Under the pieces are notes generated by a model. That model saw only the letters and a list, made by a program, of their open reading frames with translations. It had not been told where the DNA came from and made no database searches. A stretch of 64,000 nucleotides of DNA. Origin: Hofstenia miamia (lineage: Eukaryota; Xenacoelomorpha; Acoela). Each line of letters begins with the position of its first letter. Positions within the stretch are counted from its first letter, which is position 1. The DNA lies in the NCBI GenBank assembly GCA_004352715.1, contig SCFE01000116.1, positions 351,849 through 415,848 of the forward strand, read 5' to 3'. This document shows positions 22,626 through 35,900 of this stretch, one piece after another. A program made the position numbers and the translations under genes.

Positions 22626-23443
22626 TCGCGTTGGATAAAGTAATTGTCACATGTATACGTATAAACACATTTACATGCGCTGGATACAAATTGAGTGCGT
22701 GGTATACAATTTCCAGTTTATCTAGATGCGCTGGATACATTTTTAATCAATGTTTTAATACGATTAAATTAATTACGGAAAAAGTTTCTAAGCAATATTT
22801 TTGAAATTTTGCATATTAATAGAAATAGGCCATCGAATTTTACGTGCAAAACTTAATGCATATATCTTTATCCGTTCCTGGGTTATTGCATATCAAATGT
22901 AGGAATTTGTATTAATTGACAATACGCATTCGTTATCATTAATTAAATAAAAAGCTCAGGACCAATTTATTTGAAATGTTGCATATTAATAAATGCTGGA
23001 CGTCTACATGCATATTAAAAATTTAAGGCCTCTAGTTCTAATAGTTTAAGATATATTATGTAAAATACGTGCCTAATTTCGCCTACTGAATATTAGGGTA
23101 TTTGTCAATGCTGTGCAATTAAGTACGCAAAAGCTTTTTATCCGATATAATTGAAATTTGATATAACATTAATAACCGTCCTTCCGCTAATATCCACAAA
23201 GTTTTAAGCTTCTATGGTCATCCGTTCTCAAACTATACGCATTTGCTAAACATGTATCCAACGCACGTATATGTGTAGCAGATGTTTTTTCATTAAAAAA
23301 AACAGAATTATCCGATCACGACTGCCTAAGACAGATATGCGATTAGATTGGCAAAAACCTTATCCCTGACCCACAGAGGTCAAAATTCACTGGATACTAT
23401 GGCAAAAATGCGCTGGATACAAACGCCATAGTATCCAGCGCGA

Positions 23444-23475
<32 letters not shown>

Positions 23476-24173
23476 GAGAAAGGGTTATTTCTGTTGTCTC
23501 ATAAAATAAGAAGTATAATCTATTTGCATTATATAATAACATAGGTATTTTAGAAAATTAAAATCGATGCACTAACAAATGTAAATCAATATTTCATTTA
23601 TGAAGTAGTTCAATTCGCCTATTCTTCTTACAAAATCTGTCAATAACTTTTACAAATAAACCTTGTTTATTGCGAAGATTTATTAAAATATCTTTTTCTA
23701 TTGAAAGAAGTGCTAAATTGGAAAGTCTTTCTTGGCTCATAGAATTTATTTTATAATTTTTTATTCTGCCAAGAGCTGAAAAGTTTCTTTCCGATGTGCT
23801 AGTTGTAACTGGTATAGTGCACATAAAATGACACAGCAATGTCAAATTTGGAAAAACATTTAGAAGGTTAAAACTATCAAGATATTCGATAATTTTCCAC
23901 AGTGATTTATCTTGAAATTTAACTGTTGTGTGCATCACAATTAAATCATTTTTTAATCGTGTAAAATCAAACAAAAAGAGAAAATTGGTTTGCTGTGTCT
24001 TAAATGCTTCTTTGAGAAAAGCTTCGCCATAATTGCAATTTTATTCTACATTGAAAAAAAGAATTTGAAATTATCGAGATATTTGAATCGTGATTTAATT
24101 TGCATTGAAGATATATATATACTTGCATAGATTAAATATATAATGCAAATAAAATTTGCCAACAAANNNNNNT

Positions 24174-24204
<31 letters not shown>

Positions 24205-27200
24205 TCGAAATGGTGCAGCCTACTATGCGATAATTCATTTTATCGACCAAATTTATGATATAGTACTCACTACTTATGAAACACTCAGAAATCTTTGTAT
24301 TTTTAGGAAATGTAGATTTCTTCTAAATTGTAGTTATTCTCAAATGGCATAACAATGCTTAAAGAATCGGGATAGCCTTTATTAACACTAAAGTATAATT
24401 TTTTAAGCTATTAGTTGGTTGATTATGCAACAAATTACTAGAATCATAGGTATTCTGGGATAAACCATTTATAAAATAGTAAATGTATCATTTACAAGTC
24501 GTGTTATAAAGCGTAACAAAAATAAATGCTGTATCTGCACAACTGAATTGATTTAGAAAAATTGTAACCTAAACGTAATCTGAAATTTAACTAACAAACG
24601 GAATCGCAAACTGAACGTTGTGATTTTTTTCAAAAATGTTTGTAAGTTGCAAATGACCTTGGCATTATACCGAATATGCAAAATATGGTATAGCATGTCT
24701 TTATAGTAAGCGTGCAAATCTAGTAAAAAATGGAAATCAAAACTACAACAAACTGAATAAACACAATTTGATCAACTTTACCAGAACTCTAACTTAAAAT
24801 GATTGTACTATAACCCGTTTAGAATGTATTTGGAAGCAAAAATATGAGATAATTTTGAATTATCCTTTCAAAAATTTGCATCATTGTGTCATTTTGGATG
24901 AAAATGATTCAAATATAGGCATGAAATATTCTTCATGGACCAGTGATACAATGCAAACAAACTTTCGAAAACCAGCACCTTCTGTTTTCTCTAGCCAGAT
25001 GTTTTTATTTGGCAACTCTGAAATTAATTGAATTTGCAAAAAATGTTACAACAAAAAGATAAATAATTGGAATTATTTCATGGGTAAATATTTTCACATT
25101 AAATGTGTTGAAGTTCAATACTTTACTAAAGGCGCACAAATGAGAGTCCCGTACAGAAGACGCTTGTAACAATGACAACAGAATTTTAGATGATTAGAGC
25201 ATATGATATAATACTTGAGACATGTCATACCAAACTTCTAATGTAAAATTGACAAACAGAAGTAGTTAGACAAAATTACAAAACTGATAAAATACGCTCA
25301 ATATATTTGTCACAATGGTGAACGAATGTTAAATTAGCACTAAGTATACATTATGCAAAACTAATAGACAGAATTCGTGCACCATAAATAAAAATCTTTT
25401 AATGATTTGCTTCGTAAAATAGCAATATGAAGGCAATATGAAGAATTATTGAAGGCAGGGATAGGTTGGTAATAATAACAATACAACACTACAAAAAGGA
25501 TAAAAACAAGTCAAGTTTTAAGACAGCGAGGACAGTCAGAGGAGATGAAATAGGAGCAGATTGAAGAGTAGACCAAGTTGGAGAAGGGCTCAGCAAACAG
25601 GAAAGACATCAAAGATTTCTTGAAGCTCGGCGGCGAGGAAAAAAAATCAATGGATGTTGGAGGCTTGAGAGTCAAGATGTAATTAGCAGTAGTACAAGTA
25701 CGATTGAAGAACGAGTGAAGGGTACGATGTTTCTTAGGACGACGAATGGAGAAAGTGACAACATCATCAGAGCGAGTGCAGCAGGAATTAGAGAACTTAA
25801 TGAAATCAAAAGGATCAAAGATCCAATTTGGCATGGAGGTAGAGTCACAGCGGGAGAATGGAGAATTTGAGAAGAGCATCTTTGTATGGCAAGGGAGAAA
25901 TCCATTTGAAGGCATGCTTCTGGAACGTTCCATAGAGTGGAACAAGGAATGAGAAGGCCACCAACAGGGAGAAGCATAGAGAAGAATGGCGGGAGGAATT
26001 GACTTGAACAAAGAGAGTTTCAAAGCAGCCGTGGAATTAAAGGGAACATTGCGGAAGAGGGCAAAGAGTGAGCAATTACCTTTGCGGTGGCGAAAGGACA
26101 CATGACCAGACCGATTCAAGTTAGCAGCAAGTTGAACTCCAAGATGAGTATAATGAGGAGAAAAGTTCACAGGAAGAGGAAGATCAGAAGGGGGAGATAC
26201 AGAAAAGGAAATACCACATGTCTTGGTTGGACTAAAATCAAGATGGTTAACGGAAGACCAAGTGGCCAAAAGTTCAAGATCAGAGGTAATATTGGAGGCA
26301 AAAGAACTACCAAAGTTGAAAATCGCAGTGTCATCAACGTACAGTAGACAGGATGAGTTGAGGACATATTGCGGGCGGTCGTTGATAGCAATGAGGAAGA
26401 AGAGAACAGCAAACACAGAACCTTGAGGAGCACCACTAGATACAAGAGCAGGAGAGGTAAGACTGGAAGAGTTCAATGAAATCAGCATCAAAGCCAAATA
26501 AACGTAGTTTGTCAAGAAGAATAGAATGTGGGAGTCGATCAAAAGCTTTAGAAATGTCAAGAAAGATAATGCAACCAGGATCATTACGATCAGAGTGGAA
26601 ATAGCAGTTTTCAATCAAAGTGAGCAAGTTAGTGATGGTAGAACGACCTGGAAGGTTACCATGCTGAGAAGCGGAGAAGAGGTGACGAATTTTAGAGAAC
26701 ACGTAACAAAAGACAAGGCGCTCAAAAATGATTGACAGCCGAGAAAGAATAGCTATTGGACGATAAGAAGTGACTTGAGAGGAGGGAAGCTGATTGGATT
26801 TTAATAGTGGAGAGATCCAAGATGTTTTCCAGCAAGGCGGAAAACGTTTAGAGAAGCAAATGTAGGAGAAGAGATGCTTTAAATGGATGGAAAGAGTTGA
26901 GGAAGTTTCATATGTATCAAAGGATGGGACGCCATCAGGATAGCAAGGACCAGACAAGTTGCAGGACTTAAGCATGGGGGAAATATCATGGGCGTTGAAG
27001 ACGATGTTACATAGGCGAATCAGCGGGGAGGTGACAGGAGGACCAGGACAGAAAGAGACAGGATCAGAAAAATTCGAGGAGAAATAGGCATTGAAAAGAC
27101 CAGCTTTCTCCATATCCGAGTGAGCAGAAAGATGGTTCCAATGCAAGCTGGGGAGGTCAGGTTTGGAATGCAGGGAACGCAAGAAAGGATAAGAGTCTTG

Positions 27201-30200
27201 AAGAGATCCAGATGAGAAATTGGACAGCAGAGCGATTTTGTCGAGTTCCATGAAGTTGATGACGTCTTCTGTGAGAGAAGAGAGCTTCGAAGAATCAGAA
27301 GGACTGTAACGGCGTTTGAAAGATTCGAGTTTATTCAAAGAGTGTACAGTAAGGGATGAGAAATACGCTTTTTCCGACGACGAAGAACAAAGGATGAAAT
27401 AACTTGGTGAAGAAAGGTGTACCAGTCATCAACAGAGAAAGAGTGATTAAAAATGGGGAATGAAGAAGACAGAGCAGCATTTAGAGATACAAAGTCACTG
27501 TTAGATCGAGAGTATTGAAGAGTGGCAGGACAAGCAGATGGGGTAATAGAATTGACAGACAGGCTGAAGTGAACAAATGAGTGATCATAAGTATACACTA
27601 TAGTATTTCAATGGAGAGGTCAATTAATGATGACAATACTTAAGAAGATTATTGCAAATTGTCGAGATCTAACACACTTCACAATGTAATACAATTTCAA
27701 ATTTGAAAAATACTCCTAAGTTGATAGAATATGTGTTTCTACGCATACATTTATAAAATTTTTGTAGGATATTGTTTAAATTAGCTTACCATGGGTTAAG
27801 GCAATTTCAAAGTTCATTTAATGCAGAAAATTTTCTTAATAGGAATTGCCGATGTTTTATTCAAAAAATCAATCTCGCGAAGAAACTGAATTTTTAATAA
27901 ACTTCTTAAAATACAGTGAGAGCAAATTAAAAATATGTGCATTGCGCATGCCACTTTTTAAGAAATTTAAAGGAAACATTTAAATGTCAACTAGGAATTC
28001 TCTTAAAAATGACACTGATCAAACCGTAATAGAATTTAAAGACATACGTGTGATGAGGACTGTCGGGTGGCGAACACTGAATGGAAAGAGTGCCTGCGGA
28101 AGGATTGCACTGCTGATGTATAGAGTAGGCAACAGAGTGTCGATCGCTCTCATCAACACGATCTCCCATCTTTCCTTGAAATGTCGATAACCTCGAGGTC
28201 CAAAAATCTAAAAAAACGCACAAAATAAGGAATAGAAGCAACTATAACCAAGTAGAATAAACGCAACACAAAAAAATTGAATATTCTTATATCATTTAAA
28301 AGTTTGAGATTGATTGATACGAGGCCAACGTAAATGACGGCATGGAAATTTGCAGTAAAACAGAAATAAAATGGGCCATTAATCCAGCAGTGTACGAATG
28401 TAGTCATGCACCCTAAGGATCAAAATAGGAAAAACAAATTGCATACTATTCTCATCTAATTTCGTTTCTGTGCACATGCGTGTTGCAAAATTTTGTGGAC
28501 GCTGTATTCATCATTATTCATTTTGGGTATTGCACTAAACTATGAGAAAAAAATGTTGCATACCAAATTGCACAACTGGTTATGCTAGCAATGATGCAAA
28601 ACTCACACAATTTTCTTTTCCCAAGAATAAAGATTTGCAAAATAGGTGGAAATTAGCAACATGTAGAAAATTTCTCACCATCACTAACTTGTTAGTACGT
28701 GCCATTGTTTGTGCTAACAATCACGTAAATATCAGTGTCTTTAAAAGTTTACTGAATCTTTATAGTATTGAAGGTTCGAATCGAGTATGATTTTAATTAG
28801 TGCTCAAAAAGATCAGGACGAGCAAAATTTTTTACTCAATGACATTTAATAAAAACATAAGAAATAATTTTATTGAATTTGGAACTTTTTCTTTGCCATC
28901 CTTTTCTTGTTCAATAGACTATTTCAACATTCCTATTCCTTTAAATGGAAAAGCTACTTGGAAAGCAATAGATAGCAGATTCTCCAAATATTGTACGATT
29001 TGCAGCAAATTTGAATGCTTTTTGTATTGATCCTCAAAACAAGAAGCCAAATTTCAAACAGGTTTTTAATCAATTGGAGGAACAGTAATCTAGGTTTACC
29101 AAGCAAGCCTTTGCCGCTATCATTCAAAGTGAATTGGCTGAACATTTGTGTAATGATGGCTACGATTATCTATTACTCAGAGATTTGCAACAAGACAATC
29201 TAGAAAAACGTTTTGGTCAATACCGACAGCTAAGCGGTGGAAGGTTTTTAGTTGGGTTGTGGGAAGTGGAGCAAGCAGAACGTCTCATTAAAATTAAGAA
29301 CTTTCTAAAAGAGTATGACTTCATAAATTTGGTAAATATATTGCAGGGCCCTTATGTCTCTAACTTAGTGATAGATTCCTTTGGGCATTTCGACGAAAAA
29401 CTATGAGTTGAATGAATTTAAATAGGAGCTAATTTCTTACATTGCGGGATAAATTGTCACAAAAGTAGAGTGCATTAATTGATTGTAAATTGAATGCTGT
29501 AAAAAACGATGAATAAATCACAAAGAATTATTTGTCTGATCTTTCACAAGGTGGGTTAACTGCACCGTCAGCTTTATCTTATCAAGCTGTGGAGTATTGC
29601 TTTAGATTGTTGGTGACAAATCAAGAATCAATTTTTAATAAATTTCAGTCCAAAAATCTCTGCAACAATGTATCATAGTATTTGGATCTTGCCTGTAAAA
29701 CATATATAAGCAAATTCACATGCACCCAACATGAAAATCGTATTGGCAAGATGATGACGAGATTTTGCACAAATATTTTGTTAAACAATGTGCAAAATAA
29801 TGCTAGAGGCCAAATTCAATCGCAAAAAGTCAAGTTTACAAAAAGGCTACATCACAAAAAATGAATAATGACGTGTTATATTGAGTTTGTTTTTTGTAAC
29901 ATTGCTATTAGTTTTCTATAAAAAATTTATTGTTAGTTAAATTCACTTCACCGAAATTTTTTTAATATATTCAATTTATTTTGAATTACCTCTTTTTTAT
30001 TCATGCTACTGCAAATTTCCAGGCCGTCATTTACATTGGCCTCGATTGATAGCATAAGCTCATGTGAATATCTTTAATCTCGNAAGAAATACTTATTTCG
30101 ATGTTCAATTGCTCACTAACATATTTTAATTGAATGAATTTTTCACTGGCTGTATTAATTAAAGCTGCAACTGCGAGAATTGATAAATAGCTATTTATTG

Positions 30201-32934
30201 TATATTATTATTGTGGATACAATTAGTGATCACCTAAAACTTGAAAATGAACAAACCTGCGCCAAGTACTGACATTGTGCAGAGCTCATGAGCACTGACG
30301 GCTTCCATAAGCACTGGAGGAAGAGTAAGGCAACATGGCAGTCCATCGCTATCCACACAATAATGGCACACAAGACCAATGCAGTTAAGGAAAATTTTAT
30401 CAGAACCTTGAATGTGAAATCCTAAATAAATGGCCAATTCATCCTAGAGCATGTAATAAAATTCGCACAATATTGAAGTCTTAAATGAATAAATTGAATG
30501 ATTTCGATCTAAAGATTTCAAAATCATAACCAAAGTCAAAATTAAAGGCGTTACATTGAAATTAATTTCTATAAATACCTTGACTACATTTGAGGATTAG
30601 ATAATGGTCGACGCCTGGTTTTGAACTATCATAAGGAAGGCGAAGAGACAAGGCTAGCGTATTATTCTGACTGGAATTGCGAATTATAAAATTCTAAATG
30701 TAAGCAAATTAGGTCAGCGCTTAAACATAAGGTTTTCATACCCAAGATGTCAAGAGTGAAATGTAAAAATTACCCCTGGTTGCATACGTTGTAAAATACT
30801 GTGTACTTTTTCTCTGGCGATGTGATTAATAAACCAGATATCAGTGGTGTACGTCAATCTATCGACCAGTGAAAGCCGCCGATCAGAATCAAAGTGGTGA
30901 GTTTGAGCACGAGACGGACTGGTGGGTGTCGGAGGTAGTGGTTTGCACAAGTCCATTCCAAAACGGTTCTAAAGAAGTAGCTGTTACCGTAAAGTATTAT
31001 TAAACACGCGAGTGAGAGTTTACTCTAGTTAAGATAAGCTGATTAGCGGCATTTGCTCAGCGACAATTCAATCCACTGAAAACATTGAATTTGAAATTTA
31101 AAAAGCAACTATTGCAGTACAAATATTTTTACAAGATAGAAAGAATTTGTAGGAATGACATCCACAAATAATCTTAAAACACAATTCGATTAATTAAAGT
31201 TAAAACGCCTACAAAACTGAATTAAAATTGGAACTTAAATTTTATTAGTTCCAGTGTGACTATCATAAGGGCTAAAGTGAATTTGAATCGGAAGTAATAA
31301 GCGTTTTCCTAATAAAGGAAAATGAAAGAATAGCTTAGATTCTACATTTATTAAATTTGGTCGGAATGAAGATATGAATAAAATACAAATAACTTTATAA
31401 GTGCATAAATATTTTATAACACTTAAATTTTAAATGTCAAAGAATTTTATCGCATGATGAAAACGGCTATTATTATAGCTTTAAATTGTGAACTATCCAT
31501 CCTAATTAAGGATTTTTTAAACTATCAATTATAAAAGTTTACTTAGGTCATAGTTAGATATGTCTTAGTCCAAAAAAATTTTGATTACCTTGAACTACTT
31601 TGGCCAAAAAATGCTTCAGAAAATGGTAGTTTTTAAAAAAATAATATCAGCAATATACAGCGTGAGCACAAAAAACCTCCTTGATTTCAAATATTCATTG
31701 TATCAGAAGTTAAGTGAATATTTTTAAAAAATTTGAGTCTACAGTTGCAGAAATGAATAAATTTGTTTTCACTTTGTTTCCAGGTCACGATTTTTATCTT
31801 ACCCGCTAGGTGGTATTTGGTGGGGTTAAGGGTTTCGAAAAACAAACAGTGTTACGATTGTGCAGCGTTCGTTCAGACAAATTCATCACAACAATCCACC
31901 TTCTGACAAGTCGATTTTGAAGTGGTACAATGATTTCACTGAGAGAGGCTGCATCTGCGATCAGAAAAAGGGACATTCCGGCAGCCCAGCAGCGTCAGAG
32001 GAAGTGGTTGAGAGGATCAAAAACACTTACCTTCGCAAATGTAGCCGAGAGTTACAACTTCCACAAACCACAGTATGCAAGATCTAAACCTTATAAGCTG
32101 CAACTGGTCCAAAATTTATGCCCGCAACAAGACCATGAAACGCGCTTTGAATTTTGCACAAAGTTTCCAGGAGTCAATGGAAAATTATGCTGATCTCTCA
32201 AAGATAATCTTCAGTGATGAAGCAATTTTTCACTTGAGTGGAAAGGTGAACAGACACAATGTGAGGACATGGGGACCCAGAATCCTCATGCCACTCATGA
32301 GTTTCAACGTAACTCTCCCAAAGTGAATGTATTTTGTGCAGTATCAGAGAGGGCTGTGTATGGACATTTTTTCTTTGAAGGATTAAACGTCACTGGCCGA
32401 ATCTACCTGGAGATGTTACAGAACTGGTTGCTGCCAAGACTAGCTGCTGAAGGTGATGACTACATTTTTCAGCAGGATGGTGCACCGCCACACTGGTCTG
32501 TCAATGTTTGCACATAGCTCAATACCAACCTACCAAACCGATGGATTGTCCGCGCTGCGCAACACGACCAAGTGTTTTGCAAATGGCCTCCAAGATCACC
32601 CTACCTAACTGTTTGTGACTTTTTCCTCTGGGGATATGTCAAAGATAAAGTTTAATTTCCTCGCTTGCCCCAGACCATGGATGAATTGCAGGAGTGTATC
32701 ACAGAAGCTCTACACATAATTACGCCAGATATGCTGCAGAAGGTCTGGATGGAGTTTGATTATCGCCTTGATGTTTGTCGGGCAACAAGAGGGGCACACA
32801 TTGAGTGCCTTTGAAAGCAACTCATATCACATAAAACTTTGTTAATTTCTGCTATTGTAGACACCAAGTTTGTAAAAATATTCACTCAACATTTTTCGTA
32901 ATAAATATTTGAAATCAAGGAGTGTTTTGTGCTC

Positions 32935-32976
<42 letters not shown>

Positions 32977-35900
32977 TGTCTCAAAAATTTTGTTTGCACA
33001 TGAATCCATAAACCGCTATTATTTCACTAAAAAATTTTCTATTTCTTGTGACATTGACCTTCCCTGTGGCCCTGAACATAATTACTTAGATTCCTGTTCA
33101 GGATATCTGAGAACTTACCTCGAAAATATCAGCCTAATCCATTGAAAATATTTAGAGTAATTATTTTTTTAATCTTTCACAATTCGAAAAAGCTATTGAG
33201 ATAATCACATGTTTATAAAAGAATATCAACTATTATAAGAACATTCGGGTTTGGTTTTTCTGGTATCAAAAGATATCTGTATGTTAAGCTATTCAATTAA
33301 GTTGTTTTATTGTTTTTATTTGAGAGGTAATGAGTGAAAAAAAGAATATTGTTGCTAAGCAAAATGTGCTGACGTTGACTTACAAAACTAATTTTTTAGC
33401 AAATATTTTGGTTAAAATTGATTAGCACAACTGAATTTCGATATTTTTTGAACTGATTATCATATTTCAACTGTTATATCCCCGTCAGACATTGCAATGT
33501 AATTATTATTGAAAAAATATTTCTCGTAGTATTTTAACACTAGAACGGCGGAACCCGTCAATTGACGATTTTTTTATTTTAAAACTGCTATAATTTTTTT
33601 TAAAGAAATATTTTTTATAATCCTCTCGTGAGTTTTTATCATTTTCGAAGTGTCACAAAATGCAAAAGAAAATTTTATGATAACTCATCTTGAAAATAAA
33701 ATATTGTTGAATATACCTACAACGGCGAAACCCGTCAATTGACGATTTGAATAATATTAATAAAATTCTAGCAATTTTTAAATGTTAATGGCAACTATTT
33801 CACATTATTACATACAGTAAACAATAAATACATATTGTGAGCTATTCTTTATTATTACATTTATTGTCAAATTAATTGATATTTATTTCATGTTTTTGTT
33901 TAGTGAAATTTATTTTCGAATACATCAATTCACCAAAACATATACATACTTCTAAAATTACGATCAAAAACAAGCTTTATTGACATAGTTGTCAAGAATT
34001 TTATTAACATATTNNNNNNNNNNNNNNNNNNNNNNNNNNNNNNNNNNNNNNNNNNNNNNNNNNNNNNNNNNNNNNNNNNNNNNNNNNNNNNNNNNNNNNN
34101 NNNNNNNNNNNNNNNNNNNNNNGGCATAGTTGTCAAGAATTTTATTAACATATTGCAAGAATTTATTTACAAAGCAAGTATCAAATAATATTTGAGATCA
34201 TTTTGACCAGATTAAAATGAAAATAGAATAATATGTAACTAATGCAATGATATAATATGCAATATTGAGTCTAGATAATAAAGGGAACAAATTTTGTACA
34301 AATGGATCCAAATTTAGATTTCAAAAGCAGTTTACACATACAGTCGCAAAACTTCTTCTGCTGAAATTCTTCTTCTAGCCATAGTAAAACTGATAAAACA
34401 AAATGTAAATTTTGAAATCAAAAGATTGTATATAAATGCAGAAATTATAGATGAAATGATGAGACATGACACAAAAGCCAATAAATGTTAAGTTTATTTG
34501 AAGCGTATTGTTATTTAGTTCCTATTAGACGAACTAATCAGTTACAAAAGTCTCTACAATACGCCAGTAGTAAGTATTAGATCTGAGATATATTCAATTT
34601 GCGCCACGAATTTGTAACAAACTCGAAACGCTAGCTCTTCATTTCAATTCAGGAATGATTTTTCTTGATGAATTATTACACAATCAAGCTAGGTATATTA
34701 GCGATGACATTATAATAAATACACTTATATTAAAAAGAAAATAATGATGTTGAATTATTCACAATCGTTTTTCATTACATTTTAGAAGGACATACACTGA
34801 ACATTTTTTAAACATTTACTGCCAACATATGACTGTATAGTACTTTAGAATGTATACCATAATATTATATGTTGCTATAATTTTATTATGCTTAAAAACT
34901 CATTAAAAAATAAAAATCGTCAATTGACGGGTTTCGCCGTTCTAGGTATAACAATTTTCCCGCCGTTGTAGTGTTAAACAGTTTCCTGTGGTTATTATAA
35001 ATATTTAAAGAAAAATTTATTTAGTAAAATATTTAATGTGCTTATTTGTAAATATTGTTACTCCAGTCTCAAAATTACATGTACAGTATATATGTTCAAT
35101 AAGTTTGAAGTTTGTCTTATTTTAAGCAATATTTTTACATAAAACAGTGTATGAATTTATTTATGGGGATTTATGCCGCTCCTCAGATGACATCAAAAAG
35201 AATTTGCCCTCTTCAGTATACACTAAATATTGATTGTCAAAAATTGTCAATATTGGGTAATAAATGATGTAATATGTCAGTTATTTAAATACTTTGATTA
35301 ATTACAAGAGCAAGTTTACTGAAATATTAAAGAATGTATTAATTTTATGATCTAAGTGGATAAATAACCCAAAAAATATATGTGCACAATTGTACACATT
35401 ATGACTGAAGGCGACATTAAGACTAGAAAGCTTGACAATTTGATACCCATTAAATGTCTGAAGTGGTCAGAACTGACCACATTAAGAAAAACTGTGCAAA
35501 ATGAAATAGAAGTATCAGAAAATAAGATAAGCTTGTCTTCTATTTAATTTCCAAATACATACAGTATTCGTTTCCGATATATGCATTGTCCAAATACCTT
35601 CTTGGTCAAGTACGCGGATGACATTATTAGTCAATGATCTGTATAACAGTAACTCCCCAATTTCTCAAATATGCAAATAGTGTACCAATATGAGCATTTC
35701 AATAGAAAAATCGAAGCAACTTTTGGTAGGCAATAAACACAATCTGCTAACTTTCAGTCCAGTTCCATTCATTGATGAAATTTCTTGGAATCACATTTAA
35801 CACAAAACTAACGTGGACGATCCACATCTAAGACGTTCTGCAAAGAGGATCATCAAGACTTGCTTGTTTACGTAGTCTTCTGAAACAATAAAATCACAAG

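Larger units (their letters stand above)
28320..30044 (+). mobile_element. P-like element with THAP domain, 1.7 kb
   Basis: Ends are about 37-bp inverted repeats with two mismatches, starting CGAGGCCAA and containing GTAAATGACGGC and GGAAATTTGCAGTA. They are flanked by perfect 7-bp direct repeats ATTGATA (28313-28319 and 30045-30051). Inside, on the plus strand, are a THAP domain and a P-transposase C-terminal region, both broken. It sits in the RIN intron between exons 6 and 7, opposite to the gene. A single N lies at 30083 just outside. Confidence 0.82.
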
